64,000 bases of DNA from Botryococcus braunii (Eukaryota; Chlorophyta; Trebouxiophyceae): positions 111,001-175,000 of the forward strand of contig KV908429.1 in assembly GCA_002005505.1 (NCBI GenBank), in the 5' to 3' direction. The translations under genes were made by a program, and so were the position numbers. The stretch's first letter is position 1. Each line of letters starts with the position of its first letter. Under the pieces are notes generated by a model. That model was not told where the DNA came from. It saw only the letters and a program-made list of their open reading frames with translations, and searched no databases. Of this stretch, positions 1 through 12,827 are shown in pieces.

Positions 1-1252
1 GGACGCAGATGAGGAGTTCGTATTCATGGATTGTCACTTCGCCGTCGGCAAGTGCCCTCCTTCTCCCCCCCTCTTCTTCTATTTCATTTTGTTTATGCGG
101 TGTAGTCTCCTCTCCCATGGGCCTCTCAGCCTTTCATGTAAATAGCTTTTACAACCTTTAAGGGCACTTGTTTCCCATTCTTTTGACCCTGTGGGTATAG
201 ACAGGATTTCCTGTGTCTGCGCCACCTTGCACCTGTATATCCTGCCTGGCATCAGTAGGCCCCATGGCACCTATTCATGTCCCATAAGTCTGATTAGTGG
301 GGCTGGTGCTGGCGATTGGGTAAAAGCTTATTTTCCCCCATTCATATTCGTGCTTTCCCCTTCCCCCTGTTGGGGGAAGCCAAGGGATGAAACAGCTCCT
401 CACTGGCTGTTGTGGAGAGATGGGGCTGCGTTTTGCGTGTTATCTGAGTGGGCCAAAATGAGCTAGTAAAGGTTCCAAGCTTTGAGGCAACGCCATGCTC
501 ATACGAGGACAGTTGGGTATGAAATGTCGTTTGTCTTGTGCTCCTGCTACATGCACCTATCCCCCGCAGTGGAGGAGCTGGGCATGCTACCCTGATAAGA
601 GATTGAGTACGCTCTGCTCTTGTGGTAAGTCCTTGGTCTCTCGGTGGGGAAAGACACTTTTCTTTGGTCTGTCACGGAGGGGAGGAGAGAGCAGCAGAGA
701 GGGGTGTGGAGGTGATGTCTTTCAATTCTTCTATGCTACAATAGGCCAGAGTAAGTTCATGATGGTGTTGCCTTGAGCCAGGCATGGTTTATTATCATCT
801 CGTATAGATGATAAAACCCCCATCTCATGTAGATGCAGATCCTATTCCCAGTAGTTTTGCTGCCATCTCATGCTCTGCTGCCCGCCCTGCCCACCTGCTT
901 GTCCTTGTGGCCCCTGATATATAGGCGCACACTGGGATGGTTATGGGCGAGAAAATGACAGGAACTGCACGTTTCTGAGGGAGTTCGGAGGGCCTGGACA
1001 GGTGATGGAGGGCTGAAGTCAGTTCTAGAGCTCGTCCACCTGTTTGTGGAAGCTCCTCGGTGGGAGGAGGGGGCTATGGAGCGCGCCAAACAAATGTATC
1101 TGAGCCACTATCGAGCCCTCTCCAAGGGGCTTGAGCGTGCCAGTGCAGGCCGGGTTATGGCCGCAATGCTTGGTCCGGACAAGTAGGACCCAGCTTGACG
1201 GCTCTCGAGTAGTACTTGCCTTTAACTGCGTGCACACACACACACACACACA

Positions 1253-1333
<81 letters not shown>

Positions 1334-4300
1334 CCTCGCACCTTGTTTGCCTATGCGAGCAGGGATGTAGTAGTTGAGGGGTGTGTGCTGCACAATATTA
1401 TGCGGGGCGCCAACAAGCCAATGGGCTTGTGATGCGTTTCAGGGTGCTTTTGAGTGCATAGACCTGTTCTGCACGCTAAACTGGCTGGTTGGATGGTGTA
1501 GGAGGTTTCAAGATGCTAACCCGGAAGAGATCGAGGCCCTGACACTGGAAGGCATGCGAGATGCTGTCATGGCACAGCTACAGCCGTCCAATATAGAGAT
1601 CAACATTGTGGGAGATCTGGATGTAGCAGAGTTGGATGAGCTGGCACCGAAGTACTTGGGAACCATCAAAGGGGTGCCCCCTGTCCCCCAGCCTCCCCAG
1701 CGACCAATTAAAATCCAAGACCCGCCTCTAGAAATTCGGAGACAAAGGTGGCATTTGAAGGACTCAGACGAGCGGTCATGTGCATATATTGCAGGTTGGA
1801 ATCCAGCTTGAGAAATTGACATCTCTCCCTTCTTTCTGCTTTTAATGCGTGTTCCTAGAATTGTTGAAGGAGTTTGCGCTGCTTTGCAGCTACTGGTGGG
1901 ATGGCCATGCCCTTGGCCATATCAAATCTCCAGGCCCCGTTCCCCCCCTCCCTCTCCCTCTCTCCCTCCCTCCCTCCCCCCCTCTCCCCCCCCCCCTCTT
2001 TCTCTCAAAGTCACTATGATGTGGCAGTTCTACACCTGAACAGTCTTGCTTTGTTCAAGGGACAAATTATATGCTGCTTACTGCAATTTATTGGACTTCA
2101 CTACAATTGTTTACTGTGCATGTTTCGAAATTAGTTGCTGTGACTGGCAGGGTTATCATTCTGAAGATCAAGGCCCTGCATACACAAGTCTGATTTGTTT
2201 AGTTGTTACATTCTGCATGGACTTCACGCTCAGACTACCAGGGAAACATTGCATGCCACTTTACGGATGGTCCCCATTGTTCTGGCTTCCAAGCTGTTGC
2301 ATGGCTTTGAGTGTGGTGCAAGTTCTTCTGTTTGTGGCAGTTTGCTGTATTCCACCCAGTGAATATGGCATGCTGTTGCACAGGCCCAGCCCCATGCCGG
2401 TGGGGCCCTTTTGATCAACAGGATGCCATTCTAAAGCCACCAGCTTTCATTTTGACGCCAGCACTGATGCCGCCTAACGCTGATGCCAAAAAGCTCGAGG
2501 CGCAGAAGAGGATCAGGCAGGCCCATCCTCTATATGCAGATGTCACTCTGCGCCTCCTAACAGAGGTCATTAACAGCCGCCTCTTCACAACGGTATGTTC
2601 CCAGCTGTGATTTGGAGGCTTATGCGATTCAGGGACAAAACCATGTAGCTTGTTCAATAAGCTCAGGTTGGTTTGTACTGTTCAGAGGGGCTGACTGGTG
2701 TGTAATGATTTTGATCATGCTTCAAGATGCCCTGCTCATGCCACCCACCAGCTGAAGCTTCAGGCGTCTTGAAAGCAAAGTATTCCAGAGGATACGTCAC
2801 TTCCAACTGTTTACTTTAGATGGGGCATCTCATGGATGCACGAGCCAATTAAGAGACTACTGTCTCAATAAACATGGGATCTCCGTGCCCTGTTCCTGTG
2901 TTGGTACATATTTAACCCCTTTGGCCTGCATCCACCTGCATCTGCATGCTTCTCCTGGCATGTAGGGCAACTGGGACCAAGTCACTCTTCATGGGGCCTC
3001 CAGGTCACACTGGCATTGAGCCCCCCCCCCCCCCCACTTTTCTCTGCCAGGGATTGTGGGACCCCTCCCTTCACACTTCCAAACAATGTGCTGCAATTAC
3101 CGAGCTTTGAGGGCAGTCACAAGCAGAGGCCCCAGACAATGAGGAGAGGGGGGGAGACGGGGGAGGGTGCAAAGAGAGTGTTTAAGAGCGTAGTGGAGGG
3201 AGAGGGGGGAGGGTCAGTCGGGCGAGAGAGGGTGGGGGTGGTTGAGGAAGGCGTGACTGGCCAGCAACAGATGGTATCTGGGCTCTTCTACTGCTGAAAA
3301 TGGCTGGCTTACGTGTGTTGCAGGTGAGGGACGCGCTTGGCTTGACTTACGACGTGTCATTTGAGCTTTCTCAGTTCGACCGCCTGCGCATCAGTTGGTT
3401 TGTGGTACATGTGACTAGCACGCCGGCAAAGGTGGATCAGGCTTTGGATGCCAGCTTACGAGTTTTGCGCAACATTCAGACGCAGCAAATTTCCCCACGG
3501 GAGCTGCTGCGTGCTCGCCGAACAGTCCTCACTCGTCATGAGTCCGAGATGAAGGTGGCTCTTCCTTCTTTTCCCTTAAAAAGCACCTCCAAGAGTGTCC
3601 AGATTGCTGCTGGGGCCCACCCTGGAAAGAAGCGAAGGTGTAATTGGGCTTTCTGGAGAGTAGTGCCCCTGGAAATTACCTTCTGGTGTGGGTTTAGAGG
3701 GCAGCATTCAGCGACGCGGCTGATATCAACATCTTTTGCACACAACTCATTGAAGCCTGACCCAAGATATTCGTCCCATCTCGAAGAAATTGACTCCGTT
3801 TTGCCTTCCTCTCTCCCCACCCCTTCCTTGCACACTGGCACTTGCCTCTTCCCGGCTTTGGTTTGCACAAAAGGGGGCATCGGATTTCTCAGGCTGCTTT
3901 ATTGGCAAGTAGAGCAAGGTAGGCGAGAAACCTATTCAATGGTTGGCATGATGGACCATGGGATTGTCAGGAACGTGAGCCTGCTCCAATAGCTATTCCT
4001 CACCTCTCTGGCTTCGTTCAAGTTACTCTGTTAAAGCAGGCATGACGGATTCCCATTAAAGTCGAGCTTCACTTCCACACACAGATATTTGAACCTCGTC
4101 CAGTAGTTTTCTCTGACATTATGGTGTTGGAATTGAATCCACTGCAGGCCGCTCGGGTAACAAACCCAGTCAATATACCTCGTATGTAATCACCTCGGGA
4201 AAACGTCAGGGGCCCACGTTAGCCCAGGCTGCTCAGGCCACGTCCCTGGACTGTCACTATGTTATAAAATTGCTCACCTGAGCGGCTGTGTGCTGCAGGA

Positions 4301-5363
4301 GAACTTGTACCAGCTGGGCCTTTTGACACACTTGCAGTGTCCTGATGTACCGCTCAAATCAGCCCGTGTCCTGCGGGACCTGAAGCTGATGTACGAGGTT
4401 GCACAAGTGGATGACCTCCAGGACGCCTACAGAGAGGTACTAGTCCCATCCTTTTGTGTTTGTGTTCTGCCGCCCCCCCCCCCCCCCGCGCCCTTCTAAC
4501 TGTTTTGAATGAAGAGGCTTGGAAGGCCACGGGCAGTTGTTGATCTTTAGACCCTGGCACCCATCTGTAATTTCCCAACATGGGAATGATCACACTTGTC
4601 CTATCTATGTCACAGTTTTGGTTTGGGTTCAGATGATGTTTGGGATGAAATGGGATGTCAAGGATGCTGCTCTGCGATATTGAACATAACCATGTCTGCC
4701 TTGCAAGTGTCCTATTTTCAGAGCCAATGTCTGGGCTCATCGCCAATCTTAAGCAGTGGTCCTGAGAGAGGTGGCGAGCAGGTGGATTATTTGGTCCATA
4801 CTGTGATTCGTATTTGTTGCTACATGTGATATGCCACACCGTGGCCAAGTTGAGTGACATGTCATCATATTATGGACTTTGTTGAAAGCGCAGAAGCAAG
4901 CACGCATGTGCGCACGTGTGTTTGTATGTGCGAGATAGGGGGGGGGATGCAACTAAGATAACCTTAAAGTTTCTAATCCCTAATCCCCCGCGGGGGCTTA
5001 AACATGCACATATAGATGAAGGCAATGAGGGGTGGGACCGGTTGTGGGAGTCGTAATGCAATGGATGGGGTTTTTGTGCTGCAGCTCAAACTCGATGATG
5101 CAAACGTGTTCACCTGCATGGGTACGAGCGGGCCAAACACCCCCGAATTCTTGTTGCCAAGGAGTACGGTGGATCCCCATCAGTGGACGCCCGGAGGGCC
5201 GGAGACAAGCAATGGCGCGGGATCTACTCCTTTTTCTACCCCAAGCAAGGCTGATGCAGATGCCGTGCTTCAAGCCTTCGATTTGAGTTTGAAACTTGGA
5301 GAAGTGACCAGCGTCCTCAAGTCCATCACACAGAGGAAGCAGGAAACAGAGAGAGAGGAGTGA
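1..5363 (+). CDS. SPP: Stromal processing peptidase (M16 metallopeptidase), C-terminal half, 5' partial
   Basis: This is the chloroplast stromal enzyme that removes transit peptides from imported precursors. Exons with matching phases: 1-47, 1002-1182, 1502-1794, 2384-2592, 3324-3554, 4299-4436, 5085-5363 (stop TGA 5361-5363). The encoded order follows plant SPP: DADEEFVFMD, then a helix-rich block with MYLSHYRALSKGLERA, then EALTLEGMRDAVMAQL, NIEINIVGDLD, DSDERSCAYIAGPAP, HPLYADVTLRLLTEVINSRL and RDALGLTYDVSFEL. The zinc-binding HxxEH half of the enzyme lies left of the window, so the catalytic site cannot be checked. Intron 48-1001 appears to use a GC donor (GCAAGT) because only that joint keeps frame and homology. 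The last exon carries a ~75-residue Ser/Thr/Pro and Glu-rich tail after the family core, longer than I expect for land plants. Family call is very firm; exact first splice site slightly less so. Confidence 0.93.
1232..1332. repeat. (CA)n microsatellite in SPP intron
   Basis: About 100 bases of nearly uninterrupted CA with one CCCA break. It lies in the intron between exons ending 1182 and starting 1502, and translates to poly His-Thr or Val-Cys on the two strands, so long open frames here are artefacts. Confidence 0.97.
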
Positions 5364-5520
5364 GCTGTCTTTTTCTGTCGTCATGGTTAACGATATGGCA
5401 TGATCTTACGTGTAGACCCCATGTTCTTGTTTGACTTGTGGTCTCACCGCACTAAGTGCAAATTGTCCTCAAGGGCAGCTGTCCTTCAAATTTGCTGCGC
5501 TCGGCCTTGGCAGCCACATA

Positions 5521-5968
5521 TTACTGCACAGCTTGGCCAGGGATTGTCACGGGCCCCTCACTAAGGGCATTGGTGGGGGGCCCACCTCTGTTGCAGTCTT
5601 CGGCTGTCTCAACAGCGGCTTCAACAGAAACTTTCACAGATTTGGCGGGGTAAGGAGGGCAAAGAAGTTTGTGAATTCTCAGCAAATCATAGGTTAAGGC
5701 ATAATTCTTTCTGCTCTTTTGGCATTTCCTGATCACCGGGTTGGACTTCTTCTCTTTTTGAACTTGGTAGTTTTCTGTGCGAAGAACCAGAAAGTCTTGT
5801 GGGGGGGCTGGTTTTGGGGTCTCCTTCAAGCCCGCCGAGCTCGGGAGGAATTGGGGAGGCACTGTGAGAATTTGGTCTGCGCCTCGGCTTAAACATATTG
5901 TCAGAAGGCCAGGCGCTGTCATACTTGGCAGGGGATTTGACGTATCTGAGGGTGTAGGAGAGTGTCAA
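5521..5968 (-). other. Unrecognised open stretch, two overlapping frames, tail-to-tail with SPP
   Basis: On the minus strand two overlapping frames stay open: 5968 to 5687 and 5922 to 5521. The second is Lys-rich in the middle (for example RKCQKSRKNYALTYDLLRI) and ends with a Val/Glu/Ala-rich tail. It could be the last exon of an unknown minus-strand gene converging on SPP, with a frame change or splice in the overlap. I recognise no family, see no convincing splice acceptor, and cannot exclude chance. Confidence 0.22.
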
Positions 5969-7226
5969 AGTTTGCTTGCTGTGGCAACACAGCGTTGATC
6001 GTGACGTTGGACTTCATGAGTATCATTTTATTTCTTTGTGATCAACAGCATCTGCGTCATTTAGGGTTGGGGCATAGGTGGAGCTGTACAGCAGGTCAAG
6101 GTATGTGCTGAAATCCTTGTTTATAGCAAGACATCGTGGATTTAGGTATACAGTGTAGCATCAAGTGCAGTGCAATAAAATGCTTCGTCAATTTAAGCTT
6201 GCCCCATGATTACATGTATCATAACACAGAATACTACACACATTACTATTGCTAACAGCGGTATGCTACCTTCTATGGTAGCTGAATGTTGGCGCAGCCA
6301 GAGGAGCCCGTCGATCAGATTGGGGGCTTATATATGGGGAGAGGGCTCAAGGTGTTTCGAGGATCTGGCCATGGCAAATGGATGTCAGTGAGGTTGCGAA
6401 TGAGTAAATAATTGTATTTGCACCTGTCAAGAGGATCCCGCATGGTGAGGCTTTGCACTTGGAATCTTGCACCGAGTACTTCTCGCAAACCCTGATTGTT
6501 GTGGAGTTCAGCGCTGTGTGAATTTTCTGAGAATGAGAGCGGGGAACAGACAGTAGCAGGGTACAGACAGTAGACCTTGGTTATGCAAAGGGAGCAACAT
6601 GCATCCAGAGGCCTTTGCAGATTGTATAGGAGCATCGATGAGTTTCTTTTTTGTTTCTGAGTATTTAGTGGCTTTGTGTGGGAACATATATGTCATATAC
6701 ATCTTTCTAACACGCTTCAGAACTAGGTATTTTTTTACATGATGATATTTTTTAATTTGTTTCGGACTTCCGGCAGTTGTTAACTGAGAGCCTTGTCCTC
6801 GACGTGATATTGGAAGAAACTCCATGCGCTTGCCAGCCTTCCTGTGAATATATGGCCCGTCTGAATGCCTGCAGACTTAAGAGGACGGGCCCCGCTCTGG
6901 GCGCACAGATTGTCGTCCGTTGACAAAAGGTTTTGCTAAGCATGGCTCCACGAGCCCCTGTGGGGGGGGGGGGGATTTTGAAGTTGTGAAGATAGATGGC
7001 AGAAGATGTGGATGCGGTGTCAACCCTTTCTTTCCTTTTTTCCATGGCAGTATAGCGTGGCACTGTATGACGATGTGGATGCCTGCTGCCTTGCTAGATT
7101 GTGTTACGATGTGTGCATCTCAGCTAGCATTGGTATTTGGTCCTGCTTCGTCGAGGAAGCTATGCTGACAGCTGGGCCTGGTACGTCACACATGTGTGAT
7201 GTACATCCCCCCCCCCCCGGGTCTGT

Positions 7227-7345
<119 letters not shown>

Positions 7346-7569
7346 GGTTGTGATGCAAGCAGGCATGCTTATATAAAGATTAAGCACGAGAGTGCGGCAT
7401 GCTAACATTTGTATGCTGTCTTGCTTTAGCTTTGACTTGGTTATGTAACTGGTCATGTATGCTGACAACTACTAAGGGTGTGCAGTACTGGGCACCCTTA
7501 GAGATCACAGCGGTGCAGATACATGTTTACCGTGTTGCCAATGACAAATTGCCATTGGCAATGCGCATT

Positions 7570-7601
7570 GCCCCTTCCAAATGCATGCATTTGGAAGGGG
7601 C
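7570..7601. repeat. Perfect 32-base palindrome
   Basis: The sequence GCCCCTTCCAAATGCA is followed directly by its reverse complement with no spacer. Adjacent sequence (7535-7570) contains further small ATTGCC/GGCAAT inverted motifs, suggesting part of a larger decayed hairpin element. Confidence 0.9.
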
Positions 7602-7727
7602 CATCAGACCCATGCGTTCTCGGCAGCGCCCGAGCCCTCGGACACAAATTTCTATAAATCTGGTCTCTCGAGGTTTTCACTCACCCCTTTTTGTCTCTGG
7701 CCACTAGATTCCGCATACCCGCATGCA

Positions 7728-7770
7728 AGATTTATGGTGTACGGTTAGAATAGGCTTCATTCTTTATTCG
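7728..7770 (+). repeat. Dispersed ~45-base repeat, copy 1
   Basis: Contains TTTATGGTGTACGGTTAGAA followed by TAGGCTTCATTCTTTATTC. Four more copies occur in the window (near 13.4, 24.4, 29.6 and 40.6 kb), in both orientations, which marks a transposon end or short interspersed element rather than chance. Confidence 0.75.
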
Positions 7771-7940
7771 AAATCTGGTATCCCGGAGGCACTATAAACA
7801 TCAAGGGATCCTGAAGCAGACTAGAAGACTGATCATCTCATCAGCGATCGTTGGGACATATGTGGGACACGTTTCTAATACTGCCTCCGGTGGGTAGGAT
7901 ACCACACTAGGCCCTCACAATCTACAGACGTCTGGCTGAC

Positions 7941-8050
7941 TCAACCCTGCAGTCTTCTTAACAGCTCAACTGCATCCTCATGCAGGCTGCCGAACGTGCC
8001 AAATTTGTCAAATTTGCCTTTAAAGGCTACTGGCCGAAGCACATATCTCG
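7941..8050 (-). mobile_element. Retroelement 3' coding tail, remnant copy A
   Basis: Read on the minus strand, the last residues before a TGA stop (7941-7943) are FGTFGSLHEDAVELLRRLQG; just upstream in another frame is a LRPVAF stretch. The second copy at 10.08-10.29 kb ends PPVAFQAFGN then DALDLLKRLQG. The pattern aromatic-Gly ... Gly ... Asp-Ala ... Leu-Leu ... Leu-Gln-Gly resembles the C-terminal tails often seen in non-LTR reverse transcriptase elements. The frame is broken, so this is a dead remnant. The class assignment is inference. Confidence 0.45.
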
Positions 8051-9809
8051 CCCCTGTGAAAAGCAGTCTCATGGACGCAGTCCGAGCTAGAGCAACCCCA
8101 AGCAAAAAGCACCCCCACGGTATGACTAACGCAAGCGGTGAAGAACCTCCGCATCCATAAAAAGGTCCCGCCCATTGTCCCAGTCAAAGGACACGAGATT
8201 TGGCCGGCAAGCCTCCAAGTTTGAGCCAGGGCCCCGGGGTTCTTAACCGGCAACGGGGGCTCCCTCACAGACACCTGTAACTCTGCCCATACAGTCGATA
8301 TCTGGATGAATGTGGAAGGTGCTTGGACGGGTTCTGTTGTTGTGCCTATCTGCACATGTGTTTGATGCTTAAGAGCCATCCCAGGCCTGGCATTGGGAAT
8401 GTTCCGTGTTAACACCTCGACCCATTTGCACATGCATGGAACAGACCTAGGTGGGGCGCCTGCGCAGGTCCACTACGTATACGTCAGGCGCTATGTATAT
8501 GGTAAACTCATACGTGCAACCTCTTTTGGCAGCCTCTATTGCGCCTCTTCCTAGCCTGTGTGGTGCTTACAGCTTCGTATGGGTGTGACCATCTAAGGTG
8601 TGAGGTCTGAGAATTTGTGTCTGTTACCCCCGACTCCTCTAGGATCTGTGCTGAGGACATTGAAAAGGATTTGCTTGCCAGTACATAATATATCCGTATG
8701 ATGTTTGGGGTTGGTTCTATGGCCGCATTGACATTCTTCATATTGAGGTGGGCACGTGAACCCTGCATCATGATATCATATGTGGCTTAATCATATGTGG
8801 CTTATAAGCGTATGGTCACCTTCTTGACTTCGCTTGTTGCCTTTCCCGAAGACCATCTTTATGCTTGAACTCATAGGGAGTTATAACATATATAATTATA
8901 CATATGTAATTATGGCGTTACGGTTCATACCGCGTCTTGCCTCTTTATGTCAGGCCTCTGACGTCTTAATGGGCGGCTCCGGTACCCAATTTTGGTGGAT
9001 TGTTTACAGCCCCAGCGTGGCCACCCCGTCGACACTGATACTTTCCATGGTCTTCTTACGTGCGTCTGTACCCTCTCAAAGCATTATGTCCATACTTCCC
9101 CTCAATTCGCTCCTAGGGATCTCCATCTTTTTATTTTAAGTGGCTTAAACAAGTTTGCTCGTCCTACTTAGGGTAGTATTCTGAGATTCAACTTTCTCGG
9201 TTGCATAAACGTTTCCTGGACATTTGCAAGGTTATAACTCGGTTTCGTCTTGGTGTTCATGGCCTATCCATTGAAGTTGGACGCCAGCGTCAGGTTCCCC
9301 ACCTCTAGCGCCGTTGTGACAGGCACGCATGTCTGTGCGACTTAACTGTGGGTGATCACCACTGATGATGAACACACATGTGCTTTGCTTTCATTGTGAA
9401 GCGGTTAAGGTGCACGGGAACATTACCCTTGCTTGTTCTCTAGTTCTTCTGGAAGAGCCGTTATAAATTTACAGAAGCTAGGTCTCTCAGACAATTCAGT
9501 TGGCAGGCTGACTTACGTGCAGTGGCTTTATTCTTTAATGATGCCTTCCAGGCCCCTACAGACATCCGACGGGGACCGAGATCTCGACATGGCCTCCCCT
9601 TGGCTGCTCCTGAAGTCTACTACGTACTTTAAAGTTTGGTTGCAATCTGTTTACGTACTTAAAAATTTGGTTGCAATCTCAGGCGCGCGCCTGAAACGGC
9701 GCAACTGGCAATCAAACTACTTAAGGCGCGCCTTTGATTCCCGATTAAGACCCCATGTATTTGTGCACATCTCATCATGCCTTATGGGCTGGACAGCGAT
9801 CTGTGTCTG

Positions 9810-9905
9810 CCTGCCTCCCTCCCTCCCTCCCCCCCTCCCTCCCTCCCCTCCCTCCCTCCCTCCCTCCCTCCCTCCCTCCCCTCCCTCCCTCCCTCCCTCC
9901 CTCGA
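9810..9905. repeat. (CCCT)n tract
   Basis: About 95 bases of CCCT repeats with CCCCT interruptions on the plus strand. Intergenic polypyrimidine tract. Confidence 0.95.
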
Positions 9906-10080
9906 GTGGGATTAAAAAAGACCACCAGATGTTTTAAAGACCCAGATCCAAATGTTTCAAGCTTTAATTAAGTCTTATACCACACCTGGCTACCAGCCAG
10001 CCGCAGCGATCCACAGCAATAATGACTCTGACTGGCCGCATGGCGAAGTGCCCCTCCACATCTCTTTGTGCAATGACGGC

Positions 10081-10290
10081 CTAGACCAATAAACCCTGAA
10101 GTCTCTTCAACAAGTCTAGCGCATCAGCAGCAACCTCCCCAATGTTTCCAAAGGCCTGGAAGGCCACGGGCGGTAGTTTATGCGCCCGCAAGACAGCATA
10201 GCGGGTCTGTTTGTCTTGGGCAGCGCGTGCGGCGGCCCCAGCCGGAACAAAAAGCTGCAGATTGGTGGTGTTGACTACGGATGAGCATAC
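10081..10290 (-). mobile_element. Retroelement 3' coding tail, remnant copy B
   Basis: An open minus-strand stretch ending at a stop at 10081 encodes a polar Ala-rich segment, then AVLRAHKLPPVAFQAFGN, then an acidic helix ending DALDLLKRLQGLLV. It matches copy A at 7.94-8.05 kb in the terminal ~25 codons. A 24-base fragment of the same sequence (GGAAGGCCACGGGC core) also occurs at 4516-4538 inside an SPP intron. A hairpin of ~45-base arms lies immediately beyond it at 10347-10438. Confidence 0.45.
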
Positions 10291-10346
10291 GCTCTTATAT
10301 AATGGCGTAAGATGATAGAAGAATATATTCTTCTTCGTTCTTCTAG

Positions 10347-10438
10347 GCCTTAACATTTCGCAGTGCATTGCAGAACTATGTTTCGTGTTGTAACTACAAC
10401 ACAAAACGCATCACTGCAATGCATTCGATTGTTAAGGT
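10347..10438. repeat. MITE-like hairpin, ~45-base imperfect arms
   Basis: The left arm CCTTAACATTTCGCAGTGCA and onward pairs with the right arm ending TGCAATGCATTCGATTGTTA AGG, with the turn at TTGTAACTACAACA. Only a few mismatches separate the arms. Confidence 0.7.
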
Positions 10439-12347
10439 CTACAGACCTCAACCTCAATGGAGAGAACGTTTGTTAACTTATACCCACAGCAAATTTCTGG
10501 CGCGAAATTGACACTGCAAGCCGCACCAAGAGAAGTCACATGGCGTTCATTCGAGCTCACCCAGACACCCATGTGGACGTCGCAGCAATGCATTTGCTAT
10601 CCTGCTATCTGCCGCCAAAGTAGTTGACTATATATAATATGTCAGAAAGATATACCTATGAGCGGTATCAGTATATTCTGAAGCAAACCTCGTGTGGAAA
10701 AGGAGCCGACTCAGACCCTTGAGAAGCTGGGACGCAGGTGCCAATTCGGGGTACATGAAGGCCTGGAGACCGACGGGGCAACGATGGCTGAGCCCCAGGT
10801 GATAACCTTGCTGGTGAACGGGACTCAACCTGAAAGCATTAATGTCAAGGTATCTCTGCATTCTGAGCATAAGGATGTCTTTTGGAACACGCCATCAGAA
10901 TGCTGACTCATTTAGGACATTCAGTGGTTTTTTACGATGAGGTTCCAACGCACAGATCAAGCAACAGCAAATTTCACTGGCCCATGGGGCTGTCTGTTCA
11001 CGGATCGTTCCCAAAGTCTTCCTCCAGCTGTGTGGCTCACCCCGTAGGTACTACCCTGGGAGTGCTCATTTATAGCAGGACTACTTCCTCTGACAAGTAT
11101 GTTTCGACATGTGTGGCGGACAAAAGCCAAACAGGCATTTAATCGTGATTGCAACTGTTAATCGCGATTACCAAGAATTCAAGCCCGAAAACTGGGTTCC
11201 TTGTAACTGTGGACACAAAGGATTGCCTTTTGCGGATTACCAGATGTCTTGGTGATTATCACATACATTGGCCCTAACTTTGCCTGGAATGACATGATGC
11301 GGCTCTTACATGAAACTGCAATGCTTATTCCTTTTGATGAAGACGCACTGCTTTCCTGGCCAACGAAGAGCTTGCCACATACTATAATTAGCTAATGGAT
11401 GCCATCCTGATTCCATGTCTTCTTAAGGTGGCCACCTTAAGAAAACATCTGCTCGCCCTTGACACCACCCACTCTGTTGTGCCAAGGTATGATTCCTACT
11501 TGCTGGACCTGACTTTCTTAGTGTTCTAAAGCACTAACAGACGGTGACCAAGCACGACTCATCATTAAAAAAACACTGGGGGAGCTTGCAGCCGGTCCTT
11601 AAAAACTGCCGGGTTTTCTCTGGCCCACAAACATCGTGTTGGGCTACACTCACTCATTAACGGCATCGATATTACTAGGCTGAATATAAGTGCTTCTCTG
11701 TCGCAAAACCTTGCCCATTGCCTGCACAATGGGCACGGGGCCACAAGCGAGGGGACGGGAGCAAGAAAGCCATCAAGCCATTGAAATTGCCGCAATGATG
11801 ACCATTTTGACAAATCCTGCGCGTGATGCACCCATAGCTTGGCCACAACAGTGGTCAAGAAGTGAAACAGTGTTGCCTGCAGCTGGTGCTCCACCATGAA
11901 ACATGTTATTGTGCAATGCTGTGTTAAAAACTCAGGTAAATCTGCCAAAACTAACTTTTAGAGCCCAATACAAGTTTTTGTGAGTTCCAGATCCGGGTCT
12001 TGCAAACCCCAATAGTAGAAGAAATTGTCAAGGACCCATCCTCCATGTGGAAGTTAGGAACCCAACCACATTTGACTTCCCCCCCTCTCTCTTTCGCCAT
12101 ATCTCTTCTGAGTACATGGTAGCAAGCCAGCTGACCATCTCAGACAACTCCATAGCCTCTCAGGGGAGAAAATAATAAACTGGTAATTGCAAAACAGCAC
12201 TCTTCTGTTGCAAAACAGTCCTGCAACAGTTGGCCTGCCCTTAAAGATCAAAGAATCGCTGGTTTTGGCATGAGCTTGTGTGTCAGAGCTTAGGAAACAA
12301 GCAAGGCCCAAAATTAGCTATGAAAGGAGTGGAAAACATCTACACCA

Positions 12348-12827
12348 TCAGGTTCCAGGGATTAAGGCTTGCGAATCTAGTATTCTCCTTATAAGTTCTT
12401 CTTTCCGACCCCTTGTGGGCAGATTTTTATCCGCCAATATGGTTTGTAACTCCTGGACAGTTCTTCTTTGCAGATCTACTGCAGAATACTCAACATGTGC
12501 TCCTGTACGCTCCCCCACAGCATTCAAACAAGGATCAAGGGGAAACAAAGCAGCGTTGAAAAATGTTGAACAGGAAGTTTTGAATACCATGCTCTTTGCT
12601 CTTTTCATGGGAGAGATCCCAAAGTTTAAGTAAGTTTAAGAGCAGTGGGTACCTGAAACTTCAGTAGACACTCCTGAGGGGCCAGCACTCCTGCTTCTGA
12701 CAGTAGGAGGTTCTGCTCCAGCACTTCCGGTTGCTTCTCTCTTCCGAGACTTCGGAGGCTGTGCTTGCAGGGATTGAACGATGACATTTGTTGGATCACT
12801 TTGGACGACTCCCGCTGTAAACAACAC
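12348..12827 (-). CDS. SAP-domain protein, C-terminal exons (partial)
   Basis: Two minus-strand exons can be joined in phase. The first (about 12827 to 12653, donor GTACCC) encodes a Ser/Pro/Lys-rich linker including PPKSRKREATGSAG. The second (12478, or alternatively 12507, to the stop at 12348) encodes DLQRRTVQELQTILADKN then LPTRGRKEELIRRILD. The second block has the helix-turn-helix pattern of a SAP motif (Leu ... Leu ... Leu ... Gly/Lys-Lys ... Leu ... Arg-Ile), a DNA- or RNA-binding module, placed at the very C-terminus. The N-terminal exons were not found between 12.8 and 18 kb, so the protein's identity is unknown. It may also be a gene fragment. Confidence 0.45.

Noticed and set aside
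495..776. Possible extra SPP exon near 563-630
   Set aside because: An acceptor-like CAG and donor-like GTAAGT flank it, but including it breaks frame, and exon 1 joins exon 1002-1182 directly with family homology.
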